Assembly: GCA_002030045.1 (NCBI GenBank)
Contig: LQBI01000001.1
Span: forward strand, 186,001 to 250,000
DNA length: 64,000 nucleotides
Reading direction: 5' to 3'
Origin: Candidatus Aegiribacteria sp. MLS_C
GTDB taxonomy: Bacteria; Fermentibacterota; Fermentibacteria; Fermentibacterales; JCC-6
Part shown: positions 8,326-16,752 of the stretch, piece after piece
How positions within the stretch are numbered: the stretch's first letter is position 1
Layout: every line of letters begins with the position of its first letter
Made by a program: the position numbers and the translations under genes
The notes under the pieces: generated by a model
What the model was told of the DNA's origin: nothing
Seen by the model: the letters and a program-made list of their open reading frames with translations, nothing else
Database searches by the model: none

Positions 8326-8787
8326 ATGGATGAAGCGGAAGTGACCCTGAGAAGAATGGAGAAAGAGGACTACAGGGATCTCGTGGAGCTCTGGGAGTGT
8401 TTTTCAGGAAATACGCTGACCGGGGCTGACAGTCCCTCAGGCTTTGAAGCGTTCCTCGATACTAACGGTGAGTATTGTTTCGTGGCCGAGATGGAAGACC
8501 GCGCCGTTGGTACCGTAATGGCTGGCAACGACGCACGGCGGGGCTATGTCTACCATCTGGCCGTAGAGGAGGGCCTGCAGGGGCGTGGAATAGGCAGAAT
8601 GCTCATGGATGCATGCGAGGACGCGCTTAGAAATGACGGTATAGAGAAGGCTCACCTGTTCATCTACACCGACAACCCGGCCATCGGTTTCTACGAGAGG
8701 ACGGGATGGCACAGGAGGCATGATATAGCTGTCATGAGCAAGGTCCTCATAGGGGACAGGTACATGGGTACCAGGAGGGATGGCTGA
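8326..8787 (+). CDS. GNAT-family N-acetyltransferase
   Basis: A 153-residue GNAT protein that would transfer an acetyl group from acetyl-CoA to an amine. Motif A with the pyrophosphate-binding loop is complete (HLAVEEGLQGRGIGRMLMDA), followed by motif B-like LFIYTDNPAIGFYERTGWH. The substrate cannot be read from the sequence. It lies 1 nt after the glycosyltransferase gene, so a role in sugar or surface-polymer modification is possible. Confidence 0.85.
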   Translation: MDEAEVTLRRMEKEDYRDLVELWECFSGNTLTGADSPSGFEAFLDTNGEYCFVAEMEDRAVGTVMAGNDARRGYVYHLAVEEGLQGRGIGRMLMDACEDALRNDGIEKAHLFIYTDNPAIGFYERTGWHRRHDIAVMSKVLIGDRYMGTRRDG

Positions 8788-8868
8788 GAAGCTTCCATTC
8801 CCTGGAAACTCGAATCATAATACACAAGAGGTCCTCGATTTCGGCTTTATCCCGGGAGAAACAGGAAT

Positions 8869-10026
8869 ATGATCACCGCATTGATTGCCGCTGGGGTAGT
8901 GCTCGTTCAGCCAATACAGGTCAGCGATATCCAGGATAGACCGAACGACGCGGGTGACGGCCTACTGGTGTACCTGCAGATGCCGGAGGTAACCGACGAG
9001 ATACTGTCCGTCGAGATCTACAGGAGGTCAGTGCAGGAACCCGAGTGCAACTGGCAGCTGGTCATGGTCGAGATGATGCCGGTATGGGATCCCTTTCTCG
9101 TTGACGGATATGACCCTGACTATCCCGTGATCCCCGGTGTTAAGTACGAGTATCTACCTATGACCCTGACCCTGTCAGGTGATACCCTCCCCGGAGAGGT
9201 GGTTGTCTCACCTGTGGTTCCCCGCGGTGAGTTCATCAACACGGACGAGGTATCGGTCCTGGCCGCCAGCGTGGTGTTCATTTTCCTCATCTTCTACTAC
9301 TTCGGTAAGGCACAGCGGGGAAGGGAGATGTACCTGCGGCCCATAGCCGGGATCGAAGCCATAGACGAGGCCATAGGTAGGGCCACGGAGATGGGCAAGG
9401 CCATTCTATACGTACCGGGTCTCTCGACGATCTCTGATGTAGCTACCATAGCAAGTCTTACCATACTTGGCAGGGTCGCCAGGAAGGTTGCAGAGTATGG
9501 AACGGACCTCAGGGTCCCCAACTGCGATCCAATTGTCTACACAGTGGCAACGGAATCTGTGAAGCAGGCCTATCTGGAAGCTGGCAGACCCGACGCCTAC
9601 AGCGATGAATCAGTGTACTTCATCACCGACAGCCAGTTCGCATACGTAGCCAGTGTGAATGGGATGATGATGCGTGAGAGACCCGCTACTAACTTCTATC
9701 TGGGTATGTTCTGGGCTGAATCCCTCCTCCTGGCGGAGACCGGTTCGCTCTCCGGGGCGATACAGATCGCCGGAACGGATGCGGTGACCCAGCTCCCTTT
9801 CTTCATCACCACATGTGATTACACGCTCATCGGTGAAGAGCTTTACGCGGCCAGCGCCTATCTGGGCAGGGAGCCGAAGCAGCTGGGTGCTGTCAAAGGC
9901 CAGGACGCCTGCAAGGCGATCGTGATGGTCCTCATCCTGCTAGGGATCCTCTTCAGCATCCTGCAAATGATAACGGGAAACGAAAGCTTCATGTTCCTGA
10001 AGGACATGATGGTCACCGGGAACTGA
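8869..10026 (+). CDS. paralogue of membrane-cluster gene 1 (DUF6754-type domain)
   Basis: A 385-residue protein whose C-terminal two thirds (from IFLIFYYFGKAQRGREMYL onward) are almost identical in amino acids to the protein at 3089-4417, while the N-terminal Fn3-like domain has diverged strongly. The acidic linker is missing and the N-terminal hydrophobic segment is short. At the DNA level many third positions differ, so the duplication is old and the domain is under strong purifying selection. Here it stands alone, without copies of cluster genes 2-4. AGGA precedes the ATG, and CATAAT about 50 nt upstream may be a -10 element. Function unknown. Confidence 0.82.
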   Translation: MITALIAAGVVLVQPIQVSDIQDRPNDAGDGLLVYLQMPEVTDEILSVEIYRRSVQEPECNWQLVMVEMMPVWDPFLVDGYDPDYPVIPGVKYEYLPMTLTLSGDTLPGEVVVSPVVPRGEFINTDEVSVLAASVVFIFLIFYYFGKAQRGREMYLRPIAGIEAIDEAIGRATEMGKAILYVPGLSTISDVATIASLTILGRVARKVAEYGTDLRVPNCDPIVYTVATESVKQAYLEAGRPDAYSDESVYFITDSQFAYVASVNGMMMRERPATNFYLGMFWAESLLLAETGSLSGAIQIAGTDAVTQLPFFITTCDYTLIGEELYAASAYLGREPKQLGAVKGQDACKAIVMVLILLGILFSILQMITGNESFMFLKDMMVTGN

Positions 10027-10028
10027 TC

Positions 10029-10493
10029 TTGCCAGACCTGCTTGTGCCTCTTTACAGCCTTTCTTCCCTGCCGGTGCTCGAGGGCTTCTGGGTGGGCCGG
10101 CCGCTTCCGCATCAGTCGGAGAAGGTTCTTGACTTCATAGGGGAGACCTTCGGAAGCTCCTGGAAAGCGGAGGCGTCCTCTGCCTTTGGTTCGGTCCCTC
10201 CACGGATCAAGGTGGCGGTGGACGAAACCGGTAGGCTGCTAGGCTTCTGCTGCTGGGACTGCACCTCGCTGGGGTTCCTGGGACCGATTGGCGTGACGGA
10301 AGCAGCCAGGGGCAGGGGTATAGGGAAGGCCCTGGTCCTCTCGGTGCTGTACAGCATGAGGGAGGCCGGTTACGCCTACGCCGTCATAGGTGGAGCCGGT
10401 CCGGTGGACTTCTTTCGGAGTATCTGCGATGCCAGAGTCATCGAGGGCAGCGATCCCGGCATCTACGGCAACCCCATTCAGGGACGGACCTGA
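10029..10493 (+). CDS. GNAT-family acetyltransferase, C-terminus altered by an inverted-repeat element
   Basis: A 154-residue protein with the GNAT acetyl-CoA loop (GVTEAARGRGIGKALVLSVL) and a following strand AYAVIGGAGPVDFF. The start is a TTG at 10029, two nt after the preceding stop. A GTG at 10044 is an alternative. The last residues (GRT) and the TGA stop are supplied by the left inverted repeat of the element at 10480-10619, so the original C-terminus was probably different or longer. The substrate is unknown. Motif A is intact, so activity is possible. Confidence 0.7.
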   Translation: MPDLLVPLYSLSSLPVLEGFWVGRPLPHQSEKVLDFIGETFGSSWKAEASSAFGSVPPRIKVAVDETGRLLGFCCWDCTSLGFLGPIGVTEAARGRGIGKALVLSVLYSMREAGYAYAVIGGAGPVDFFRSICDARVIEGSDPGIYGNPIQGRT

Positions 10494-10619
10494 TTTCATC
10501 AAGTTACTAGGTTCGAGTTATGCTGGGGGATATGGATTTCCTAAGAATTCTGGGGTGCAGCAGATCCATCGCGTGCTCTTCGTAAATGATGATAACTTGA
10601 TGAAATCAGGTCCGTCCCT
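10480..10619. mobile_element. MITE-like element with 27-bp perfect terminal inverted repeats
   Basis: Positions 10480-10506 (outer end AGGGACGGACC) are the exact reverse complement of 10593-10619 (outer end GGTCCGTCCCT). About 86 nt of AT-richer DNA without a gene lies between, giving a 140-bp element. It sits precisely between two convergent genes: the left repeat provides the stop of the acetyltransferase and the right repeat runs into the stop codon of the Wzi-like gene. No target duplication is evident and no transposase is present, so movement would need a trans-acting enzyme. A very long bidirectional terminator hairpin is the alternative reading. Confidence 0.7.
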
Positions 10620-12036
10620 AAAAGACTAGAAAAAGCTCCAGGGAGGAGGAGAAGCGGGAATCGGAGACACCGGTCACGTGTCCCTCGTTGCGGACCCATT
10701 CGTTGCCTGCGGTTGCGTGCACCTCCATGAAATCCAGGGGGTAGCATCCGATGTGAAGCCGGGCGCCCGTGGAGTGCTCAACGATGCCTGAGGGGAACTC
10801 GCCGCCGGTGGAGGCGGAATCCGGCCAGCCCTCCTGGACAGTGCCCTCGCCGTGCCTCGTATGGTCCACGGTCACCTCCGTAAGAAGGGGCCAGACGGCG
10901 GCGGTCCCTAGCGAGAGGGTCAGGACATCGGCGTCTGGACCCAGGCCGGAGCCTATTATGTCACCGTGGTGAAGGTAGTAGTTATGTGATTCCCTCTGGC
11001 TGTAGACGTACCGGTCTATTCTCGTGTATTCCAGGACAGAGCCCATTGAAAGGGGCGAAACGTAGACGGATACTCCTGCGGTCATTCCCAGCTTGTTCGG
11101 GCGGTCCGCCTCGTTCTCGTACTGTATGTCGTCTATGAGCAACTCTCCATAGAGTTCCAGGTCGGTCACGGGTTTCCAGGATGCGTCCAGGCACATGAAG
11201 GCGTTGTCGTCCACTCTCTCGTTCCACTGCACCGGGTACCAGGGTATGAGAGGGTTCATGTAGGCCAGGTCCAGACCCTCCGCCTTGAACAGCACCGATT
11301 CGCTGAATCCTATGCGCAGGTTCGCGGAGGGGGACAGGTCCAGCCTGTGGCTGACGAGATAGGTCCCGGAATCGCTGTCCACCGTGGCCGTGAGACCGGT
11401 GAAGGCGAGCCTGTCCTCGAAAAGCCTCAGTTCCAGCTTCAGCATGTCCAGGGGAGGGCTGTTGTCCGAAAGCAGCAGCTGGTTGAACCTGCCGGGACCC
11501 CATCTCTGGGGCATTCGGCCAAGCGAGGCCGCTACTACCCCTCCGTCCCACCTCAGGTATCCCCAGTCCACGTAAAGGTGCCGTCCCTTCTCCATTCCCT
11601 GGTGGAAGGGGGAGAAGTAGTCCGGGGGCTGCTCGTCGGAGCCGGCCCACAGCGACAGCCTCTCTTCCAGGAAGAGTCCCGGAAGGATGCTCACGTATAT
11701 CCTGCCCGTGCCGCCGGTCCTTGTTTCCAGCTCACCGTCATCCACCAGGACCTCGCCTGCGGCGGTCCCGGTGAGGGCCATACCCGTAGATCCGTCCTCC
11801 AGCCCCCCGGGCGGAAGGCTCCTGCGAAGGATCTCGCCCAGGGGTCCCCGGTGTATGCCCTCCGCGGTGGTGGTTGAAAACAGACCTGATCCCACCGCCG
11901 GGAGTACCTGGGGAAGCATCTCCGAGGAGGCCGTCCCGTTCATGTAGAGCCACCATCCCAGCGGGTCCTGAAGAGGGAGCCCTGTCTCCCTGACCGGCAC
12001 CATCATCAGTCCAGCTGCCAGTAGAACGCCGGTCAT
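10618..12036 (-). CDS. Wzi/capsule-assembly-like outer membrane beta-barrel
   Basis: A 472-residue outer membrane protein. After a short hydrophobic N-terminus, amphipathic strands alternate to a C-terminal phenylalanine (LELFLVF), the usual barrel-insertion signal. The segment GRMPQRWGPGRFNQLLLSDNSPP closely resembles the conserved core of the Wzi capsule-assembly family, and later SPLIPWYPVQW-type and strand motifs also fit. Wzi-type proteins help anchor or organise surface polysaccharide. It is the last gene of a minus-strand operon, overlapping the preceding gene by a TGATG. Its stop is contributed at the edge of the inverted-repeat element. Confidence 0.78.
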   Translation of the reverse strand: MTGVLLAAGLMMVPVRETGLPLQDPLGWWLYMNGTASSEMLPQVLPAVGSGLFSTTTAEGIHRGPLGEILRRSLPPGGLEDGSTGMALTGTAAGEVLVDDGELETRTGGTGRIYVSILPGLFLEERLSLWAGSDEQPPDYFSPFHQGMEKGRHLYVDWGYLRWDGGVVAASLGRMPQRWGPGRFNQLLLSDNSPPLDMLKLELRLFEDRLAFTGLTATVDSDSGTYLVSHRLDLSPSANLRIGFSESVLFKAEGLDLAYMNPLIPWYPVQWNERVDDNAFMCLDASWKPVTDLELYGELLIDDIQYENEADRPNKLGMTAGVSVYVSPLSMGSVLEYTRIDRYVYSQRESHNYYLHHGDIIGSGLGPDADVLTLSLGTAAVWPLLTEVTVDHTRHGEGTVQEGWPDSASTGGEFPSGIVEHSTGARLHIGCYPLDFMEVHATAGNEWVRNEGHVTGVSDSRFSSSLELFLVF

Positions 12037-13295
12037 CCTCTTCCCGCCCTTCTCAGTTCCGTGAGGGTCTCCACATGGTCCGTCTGGGGAAACATATCAA
12101 CTGGTGTGATGCCTGCAACCTTCCAGTCCCTCTCGCATATGATCCCCAGGTCCCTGGCCAGCGAGAAGGGATTGCAGCTGACGTAGACGATGAGCGGAGT
12201 TCTCATCCTTCTCAGAAGGCGTGCATCCCTCACTCCAAGCCCTGCCCTGGGAGGGTCCACGATGACGGCGTCCCAGGCCTGCCCGTCCTTCAGGTCCTCC
12301 ACAAGGAACTGCCTGCTCCTGCAGGTGACGAACTCCACGTTCTTCAGGCCGTTCTCCGCGGCCGAAGCCCTTCCGCTTTCCGATGATGCCTTGTCCATCT
12401 CCACGGAAACCACCCTGGCACCCGAAGCAGCCGCAGGCAGGGCGAAGGTCCCGCATCCGCCGTACAGGTCCAGAATCCGGCCTCCCGGAGGCAGCAGTCC
12501 CAGAACCTTTTCAACGAGAATTCCGGCTGCGCCTGTGTTGACCTGGAAGAAGCATCCGGGGCCGATCCTGAATGAACAGCCGGCGAGTTCCTCCGTGAAT
12601 GGAGCTGCTTTGCTGCCGTACTCCCATCTTCCGTTCCTCGGCCAGGCTGCCGCCACCCCCTCTCCCAGGTCCGGGATTCCTCCTGGCGGCAGTTCCGAGA
12701 ATTCCACCATGGACCTACCCGTGCGATCCGAGGCCCTTACGGATACCCGACGACAGCCGGGCAGGGCTCTGCCGGAGAGCCGGGAGAACGCCTCCAGCCC
12801 GGTTCGGTTCAGAAGAGGACAGAATGGTACGGCCACCGGGTCACCCCGGCGCATGTGGAGACCCGGCCCCTCGGGGGTCATGTCGAATGAAACCCTGTTC
12901 CTGTAGTTCCTTGCCTCGGGTGACGGGACGGCTTCTTCCACGAAGTGCGATTCCAGCCCGATCCCGCACCTCTCCATGGCCCTTATTACCCATTCTCTCT
13001 TCCAGCGGAGCTGCTCCCCGTACTCGAGGTGCTGCAGGGAGCATCCGCCGCATGTCCCGAAGACCGGGCAGAAGGGTTCCACACGTCGGGACGACGGTTC
13101 CAGCACCTGCAGCAGTTCGGCCTTGATGAAACTCCCGGCCTCCTTGACCGGCCTGCATCTCACCAGTTCTCCGGGCAGGGCTCCCTGGACGAAGACCGTT
13201 TTCCTGTCCCGGGAAGGAGAAACGCCTCCCACATCGTTGCCGAGAGAGCCTATCCTTACCTCCAGGACTCCGTCCACCTTAAGGATTCCGTCCAT
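12033..13295 (-). CDS. 23S rRNA (uracil-5-)-methyltransferase, RlmD/RumA family
   Basis: A SAM-dependent RNA m5U methyltransferase of about 420 residues. It has an N-terminal TRAM-like RNA-binding domain (VRIGSLGNDVGGVS), an iron-sulphur-type cysteine set (CPVFGTCGGCSLQ), the SAM loop LDLYGGCGTFALP, the DPPRAGL motif and the nucleophilic Cys in YVSCNPFSLARDL. Family members methylate 23S rRNA or tRNA, and the exact uridine cannot be told here. The frame is open further upstream, but the family N-terminus starts at the ATG at 13295, which shares an A with the tgt stop (TGATG). Confidence 0.9.
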   Translation of the reverse strand: MDGILKVDGVLEVRIGSLGNDVGGVSPSRDRKTVFVQGALPGELVRCRPVKEAGSFIKAELLQVLEPSSRRVEPFCPVFGTCGGCSLQHLEYGEQLRWKREWVIRAMERCGIGLESHFVEEAVPSPEARNYRNRVSFDMTPEGPGLHMRRGDPVAVPFCPLLNRTGLEAFSRLSGRALPGCRRVSVRASDRTGRSMVEFSELPPGGIPDLGEGVAAAWPRNGRWEYGSKAAPFTEELAGCSFRIGPGCFFQVNTGAAGILVEKVLGLLPPGGRILDLYGGCGTFALPAAASGARVVSVEMDKASSESGRASAAENGLKNVEFVTCRSRQFLVEDLKDGQAWDAVIVDPPRAGLGVRDARLLRRMRTPLIVYVSCNPFSLARDLGIICERDWKVAGITPVDMFPQTDHVETLTELRRAGRG

Positions 13296-14341
13296 CAGAA
13301 GCGCCCCGGATCGAAGTCCCGGCGTTCCAGGTGCCAGTCCCTGCGCCAGGCGCTGAAATGGCGCTCCTCGACAGCCATCCTGATCCTGCCCATGAGCACG
13401 GAAAAGTAGTGGAGGTTGTGCAGCGTGGCCAGTATCGGGGCAAGCCATTCCCTGGACATGAACAGGTGCCTCAGGTAGGCGCGGGAATAGGTTGAGCAGG
13501 TGTAGCACCCGCAGTCGGGCTGGACCGGCGAGAGGTCCGCCGCGAACCTGGCGTTCCTTATGTTGATGTGTCCTCCGGGTACGAAGAAGCTGCCTCCCCT
13601 GGCGTTGCGAGTGGGGACCACGCAGTCGAACATGTCGACACCCTCGGCGGTGAAATCCACCAGGTCCTCGGGCCTGCCCACGCCCATCAGGTACCTGGGC
13701 CTGTCTTCGGGCAGGTGGCCGATGCAGGCCCTGACCGCCTTCATCATGAGCCTCCTGGGTTCGCCGACGGAAACGCCGCCTATGGCGTAGCCGTCGAAAT
13801 CCATTCCGGAAAGCACGGTAGCCGCCCTTTCCCTGAGGTCGGTGTACGCCCCTCCCTGAACTATGCCGAACATGGCCTGAGAATCCTCCCTGTGCATCCT
13901 GCGGGACCTTTCAGCCCACCTCAGCGTCAGTTCCAGCGATTCCTCGGTCCTGGTCCTGTCGCTGGGCTGCTCGAGGCACTCGTCAAGGACCATCATCACG
14001 TCGCTGCCGAAACACTTCTGCAGCTCTACTACCCTCTCCGGGGTGAGAAGATGGCTTGAGCCGTCTATGTGCGACTGGAACCGGTAACCTTCCTCCGATC
14101 TCCTTCGAAGGTCGGAAAGGCTGAAGAGCTGGAAACCGCCGCTGTCGGTCAGGATGTTACGGTCCCAGGACATGAAACGGTGCAGCCCTCCGGCGGAAGC
14201 CAGTATTTCCTCGCCCGGGCGCAGGTACAGGTGGTATGTGTTGCCAAGGATGATCCTCCAGTCGTCCCGTAGGAGGTCAGAATTCCGCGCGGTCTTAACG
14301 CTGGCCTGTGTGCCCACAGGCATGAAGACTGGGGTTTCCAC
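13295..14341 (-). CDS. tgt: queuine tRNA-ribosyltransferase (tRNA-guanine transglycosylase)
   Basis: Exchanges guanine 34 for preQ1 in GUN-anticodon tRNAs, the entry step of queuosine on tRNA. The general-acid Asp (LTDSGGFQLFS), the nucleophile Asp (GVDMFDCVVPTRNAR), the GGVSVGEP loop and the zinc site (CGCYTC plus a downstream His) are all present. The only standard start is the GTG at 14341, which begins at VETPVFMPVGTQ. However, the family-typical N-terminal strand (FRLLTRSGKARRG...) is encoded directly upstream in the same frame, from about 14404, without ATG, GTG or TTG before the preceding gene's stop. The true start may therefore be a CTG at 14422 or 14416. Confidence 0.93.
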   Translation of the reverse strand: METPVFMPVGTQASVKTARNSDLLRDDWRIILGNTYHLYLRPGEEILASAGGLHRFMSWDRNILTDSGGFQLFSLSDLRRRSEEGYRFQSHIDGSSHLLTPERVVELQKCFGSDVMMVLDECLEQPSDRTRTEESLELTLRWAERSRRMHREDSQAMFGIVQGGAYTDLRERAATVLSGMDFDGYAIGGVSVGEPRRLMMKAVRACIGHLPEDRPRYLMGVGRPEDLVDFTAEGVDMFDCVVPTRNARGGSFFVPGGHINIRNARFAADLSPVQPDCGCYTCSTYSRAYLRHLFMSREWLAPILATLHNLHYFSVLMGRIRMAVEERHFSAWRRDWHLERRDFDPGRF

Positions 14342-14425
14342 CCTCCCGTGGGCCAGCTCCAGGACCCCCCTCCGGGCCTTACCCGAACGGGTCAGCAGCC
14401 TGAATGAGGGGCGCAGGCCCAGGGT

Positions 14426-15703
14426 TCAGGGTCCTTCGGGCGGGACCTGGTCCGTGGTCGCGCCGCTCCCGCCGGTATCGGCTGAGGGGGTTTCTCCGGC
14501 ATTCGCTGTTTCGTCCTCAGGGGTGGTAGAGCCGCCGGTCTCGTAGGTAGCCTCTGCTGCGGGGACGGGTACATCTTCATCGGGAATGGGTGGATCTTCA
14601 GTGGAAGTGGTACCTGGCTCCGCCGGAACCTGGGATTCCGAGGTATCGGGGTAGGTCTCAGTGTCCGGTTCCGGAACTGTCTGGACAGGCGGAGGCGATG
14701 GGTAAACGGCGGTGTCCGGACCGGTTGTTACCGAATCCACCGTTACTGCTTCGCTCGCCGCTGAATCAGTCGGATCGGCCTGAACCGTCACGCTGTCCTG
14801 AAGAGGGACGGTGTCCTGCACGGAGGGTGTGTCGGGTATCCCGTGTATTATCGGCACCGAATCCGGGAATGCAGTATCGGGGTAAACCATCAGGTCGTTC
14901 ATGCTGACCGACATGTCCTGTTCCAGCAGGAGGATCGCATGGTCGGGATCCTTCCTCCGTATGTAGGCCAGTTCCATCAGCATGTCCTCGGTCATGTCGT
15001 TCCTGAAATAGAGGCTCGCCAGTCTCACCCTTACCTCCAGGCAGTCCGGGTACAGGGCCTTCATCTGCAGGTACTGAGCAAGAAGCTCCCTCTCTCTCTC
15101 CGGGAGACCGTGAACCGCCTCGATCCTCCCCTCCAGGCTCCTGCGCGAGAGTTCCGGAGGCACGAAGGTAATCACCGCCGCCATCATCAGCGACACCATC
15201 GTATAGGCAATCACCTTGTTCAGGGCCCTCCTCCTGGTCCTGAAAACCTCCTCGTCGGGCCTGGGGTCCATGCTCTCGTTCAGGGGGACTATCCTCGTCC
15301 CCGAGATCGCCTGAAGAATGTTGACGCTCCTGCCGCCCACGGGGATCAGACCGACACAGAACAGGAGGAGGAGGGGGGGGGTCAGGGCAAGCCTTCTGAG
15401 CGTCTGCCATTCGTTCGGACTGCTCCCGTCCAGGGATATCTCCCCCAGGCCGAGGGCTTCCAGAGGGTTGTTCTCCCTCTTGTCACCTCCCTGCCTTTCC
15501 ATGATGGCCATCAGTATGACAGCGAAGAGATAGGCGGCCGGCAACAGGACAAACCAGCTTCCGGACAGGAGTCTCAGTACCGTGTCCATGAGGATGGTCC
15601 AGGACAGCAGCACCACCAGTTCCATCACGTAGAGACCGGCCATCCTGGCCGGTCCCGGCGTGATGCCGCTTAGCAGAGCATACTTCCTGGCTGTGATCGT
15701 CAT
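14426..15703 (-). CDS. polytopic membrane protein with Pro/Thr/Glu-rich C-terminal tail
   Basis: A 425-residue protein. Several membrane helices lie in the first half (MELVVLLSWTILMDTVLRLL, LLPAAYLFAVILMAI, LTPPLLLLFCVGLIPVGG, VIAYTMVSLMMAAVITFV). A helical TPR-like stretch (YLQMKALYPDCLEVRVRLAS) follows, then a tail of about 140 residues dominated by Pro, Thr, Asp, Glu and Val. The family is not recognised. It is wedged between queA (ATGA overlap at 15700) and tgt, but nothing in it suggests RNA modification. The low-complexity tail is likely extracytoplasmic and flexible. Confidence 0.75.
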   Translation of the reverse strand: MTITARKYALLSGITPGPARMAGLYVMELVVLLSWTILMDTVLRLLSGSWFVLLPAAYLFAVILMAIMERQGGDKRENNPLEALGLGEISLDGSSPNEWQTLRRLALTPPLLLLFCVGLIPVGGRSVNILQAISGTRIVPLNESMDPRPDEEVFRTRRRALNKVIAYTMVSLMMAAVITFVPPELSRRSLEGRIEAVHGLPERERELLAQYLQMKALYPDCLEVRVRLASLYFRNDMTEDMLMELAYIRRKDPDHAILLLEQDMSVSMNDLMVYPDTAFPDSVPIIHGIPDTPSVQDTVPLQDSVTVQADPTDSAASEAVTVDSVTTGPDTAVYPSPPPVQTVPEPDTETYPDTSESQVPAEPGTTSTEDPPIPDEDVPVPAAEATYETGGSTTPEDETANAGETPSADTGGSGATTDQVPPEGP

Positions 15704-16752
15704 CCTGCCGGCTCCTTTTCTATTATCATGGCATCGCCGTAGCTGTAGAAACGGTAGGAGTTCTCAACGGCATGCGTGTAAGCCCGCATCATGAAATCGT
15801 ATCCCATGAAGGCGGCCACCAGGCATAGCAGGGAGCTCTCCGGAAGATGGAAGTTGGTTATCAGAACGTCAACGTTCCGGAAGCTGTAAGGCGGGAATAT
15901 AAACATATCCGTCTCGCCGGATAACGGGCCGGTCGAGTCCAGGTCCACTGTCTCCAGTATCCGCGTGGTTGTCGTCCCGACCGCGACGATCCTTCCTCCC
16001 CGGGACCTGGCACTGCGGATCGACTCCAGGGATGCCGCGGGAACGTAATATTCCTCCGGTTCAAGCCTGTTCCTGGATATCTCGGCGAACCTGAGCGGCT
16101 GGAAGGTGCCGGGCCCCACATGCAGGGTGACGAACGTTCTGTCGACCCCCCCCTCGGCCAGACGGTCAAGGAGTTCCCGAGTGAAATGGAGGCCTGCAGT
16201 GGGAGCGGCCACCGCGCCTTTGGCCGATGCGAACACCGTCTGGTAACGATGCCGGTCGAGTTCTTCCGGTTCCCGCCTGATGTAAGGCGGCAGCGGTACC
16301 CTGGCTTCGGCCTCCAGCGTTTCCGACAGGTTCCCCCCGGCGGAGAAACGGACCATTGCCCTGCCGTGCTCCAGTCTCTCCTCCACGGTACAGCTCAGCC
16401 TTCCGCCGAAATCGAAGACAGCCCCTGCCTTCGCAGACCTGCCAGGACGCACCATGGCCTTCCAGAGGTCATCCTCGAACCTCTTCAGGAGGAACACCTC
16501 CACCATGCCCCCTGTGGCTGCCTTCCTTCCCTTCAGCCTGGCCCTGAAGACCCTGGTGTCGTTCAGCACCAGCAGGTCTCCCGAATGGAGTATCTCCGGA
16601 AGCTGCCGGAAGAACATGTCCCGGAGTCCGTGGTCGAAGACCCTTGCTGCGAGAAGCCTGCTTGATGATCTGTCCTCGAGCGGTCTCTGAGCTATGAGCT
16701 CTGGGGGCAGGTCGTAGCGGAAGTCGTCAAGCTTCATGTCGTCGGAACCCAT
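15700..16752 (-). CDS. queA: S-adenosylmethionine:tRNA ribosyltransferase-isomerase
   Basis: Transfers and isomerises the ribosyl group of SAM onto preQ1-tRNA to form epoxyqueuosine, the step after tgt. The 350-residue length and the motifs are typical: YDLPPELIAQRPL near the N-terminus, LVLNDTRVFRARL, AAPTAGLHFT, FVTLHVGPGTFQPL, VGTTTTRILE and ITNFHLPESSLLCLVAAF. The ATG at 16752 shares an A with the stop of the histidine kinase. The family start is usually MKL, which here is an ATG at 16737. Confidence 0.95.
   Translation of the reverse strand: MGSDDMKLDDFRYDLPPELIAQRPLEDRSSSRLLAARVFDHGLRDMFFRQLPEILHSGDLLVLNDTRVFRARLKGRKAATGGMVEVFLLKRFEDDLWKAMVRPGRSAKAGAVFDFGGRLSCTVEERLEHGRAMVRFSAGGNLSETLEAEARVPLPPYIRREPEELDRHRYQTVFASAKGAVAAPTAGLHFTRELLDRLAEGGVDRTFVTLHVGPGTFQPLRFAEISRNRLEPEEYYVPAASLESIRSARSRGGRIVAVGTTTTRILETVDLDSTGPLSGETDMFIFPPYSFRNVDVLITNFHLPESSLLCLVAAFMGYDFMMRAYTHAVENSYRFYSYGDAMIIEKEPAG

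Noticed and set aside
13296-13508. N-terminal extension of the RlmD-like protein to 13508
   Set aside because: Lies inside tgt in another frame; the family N-terminus and the TGATG overlap favour the start at 13295.
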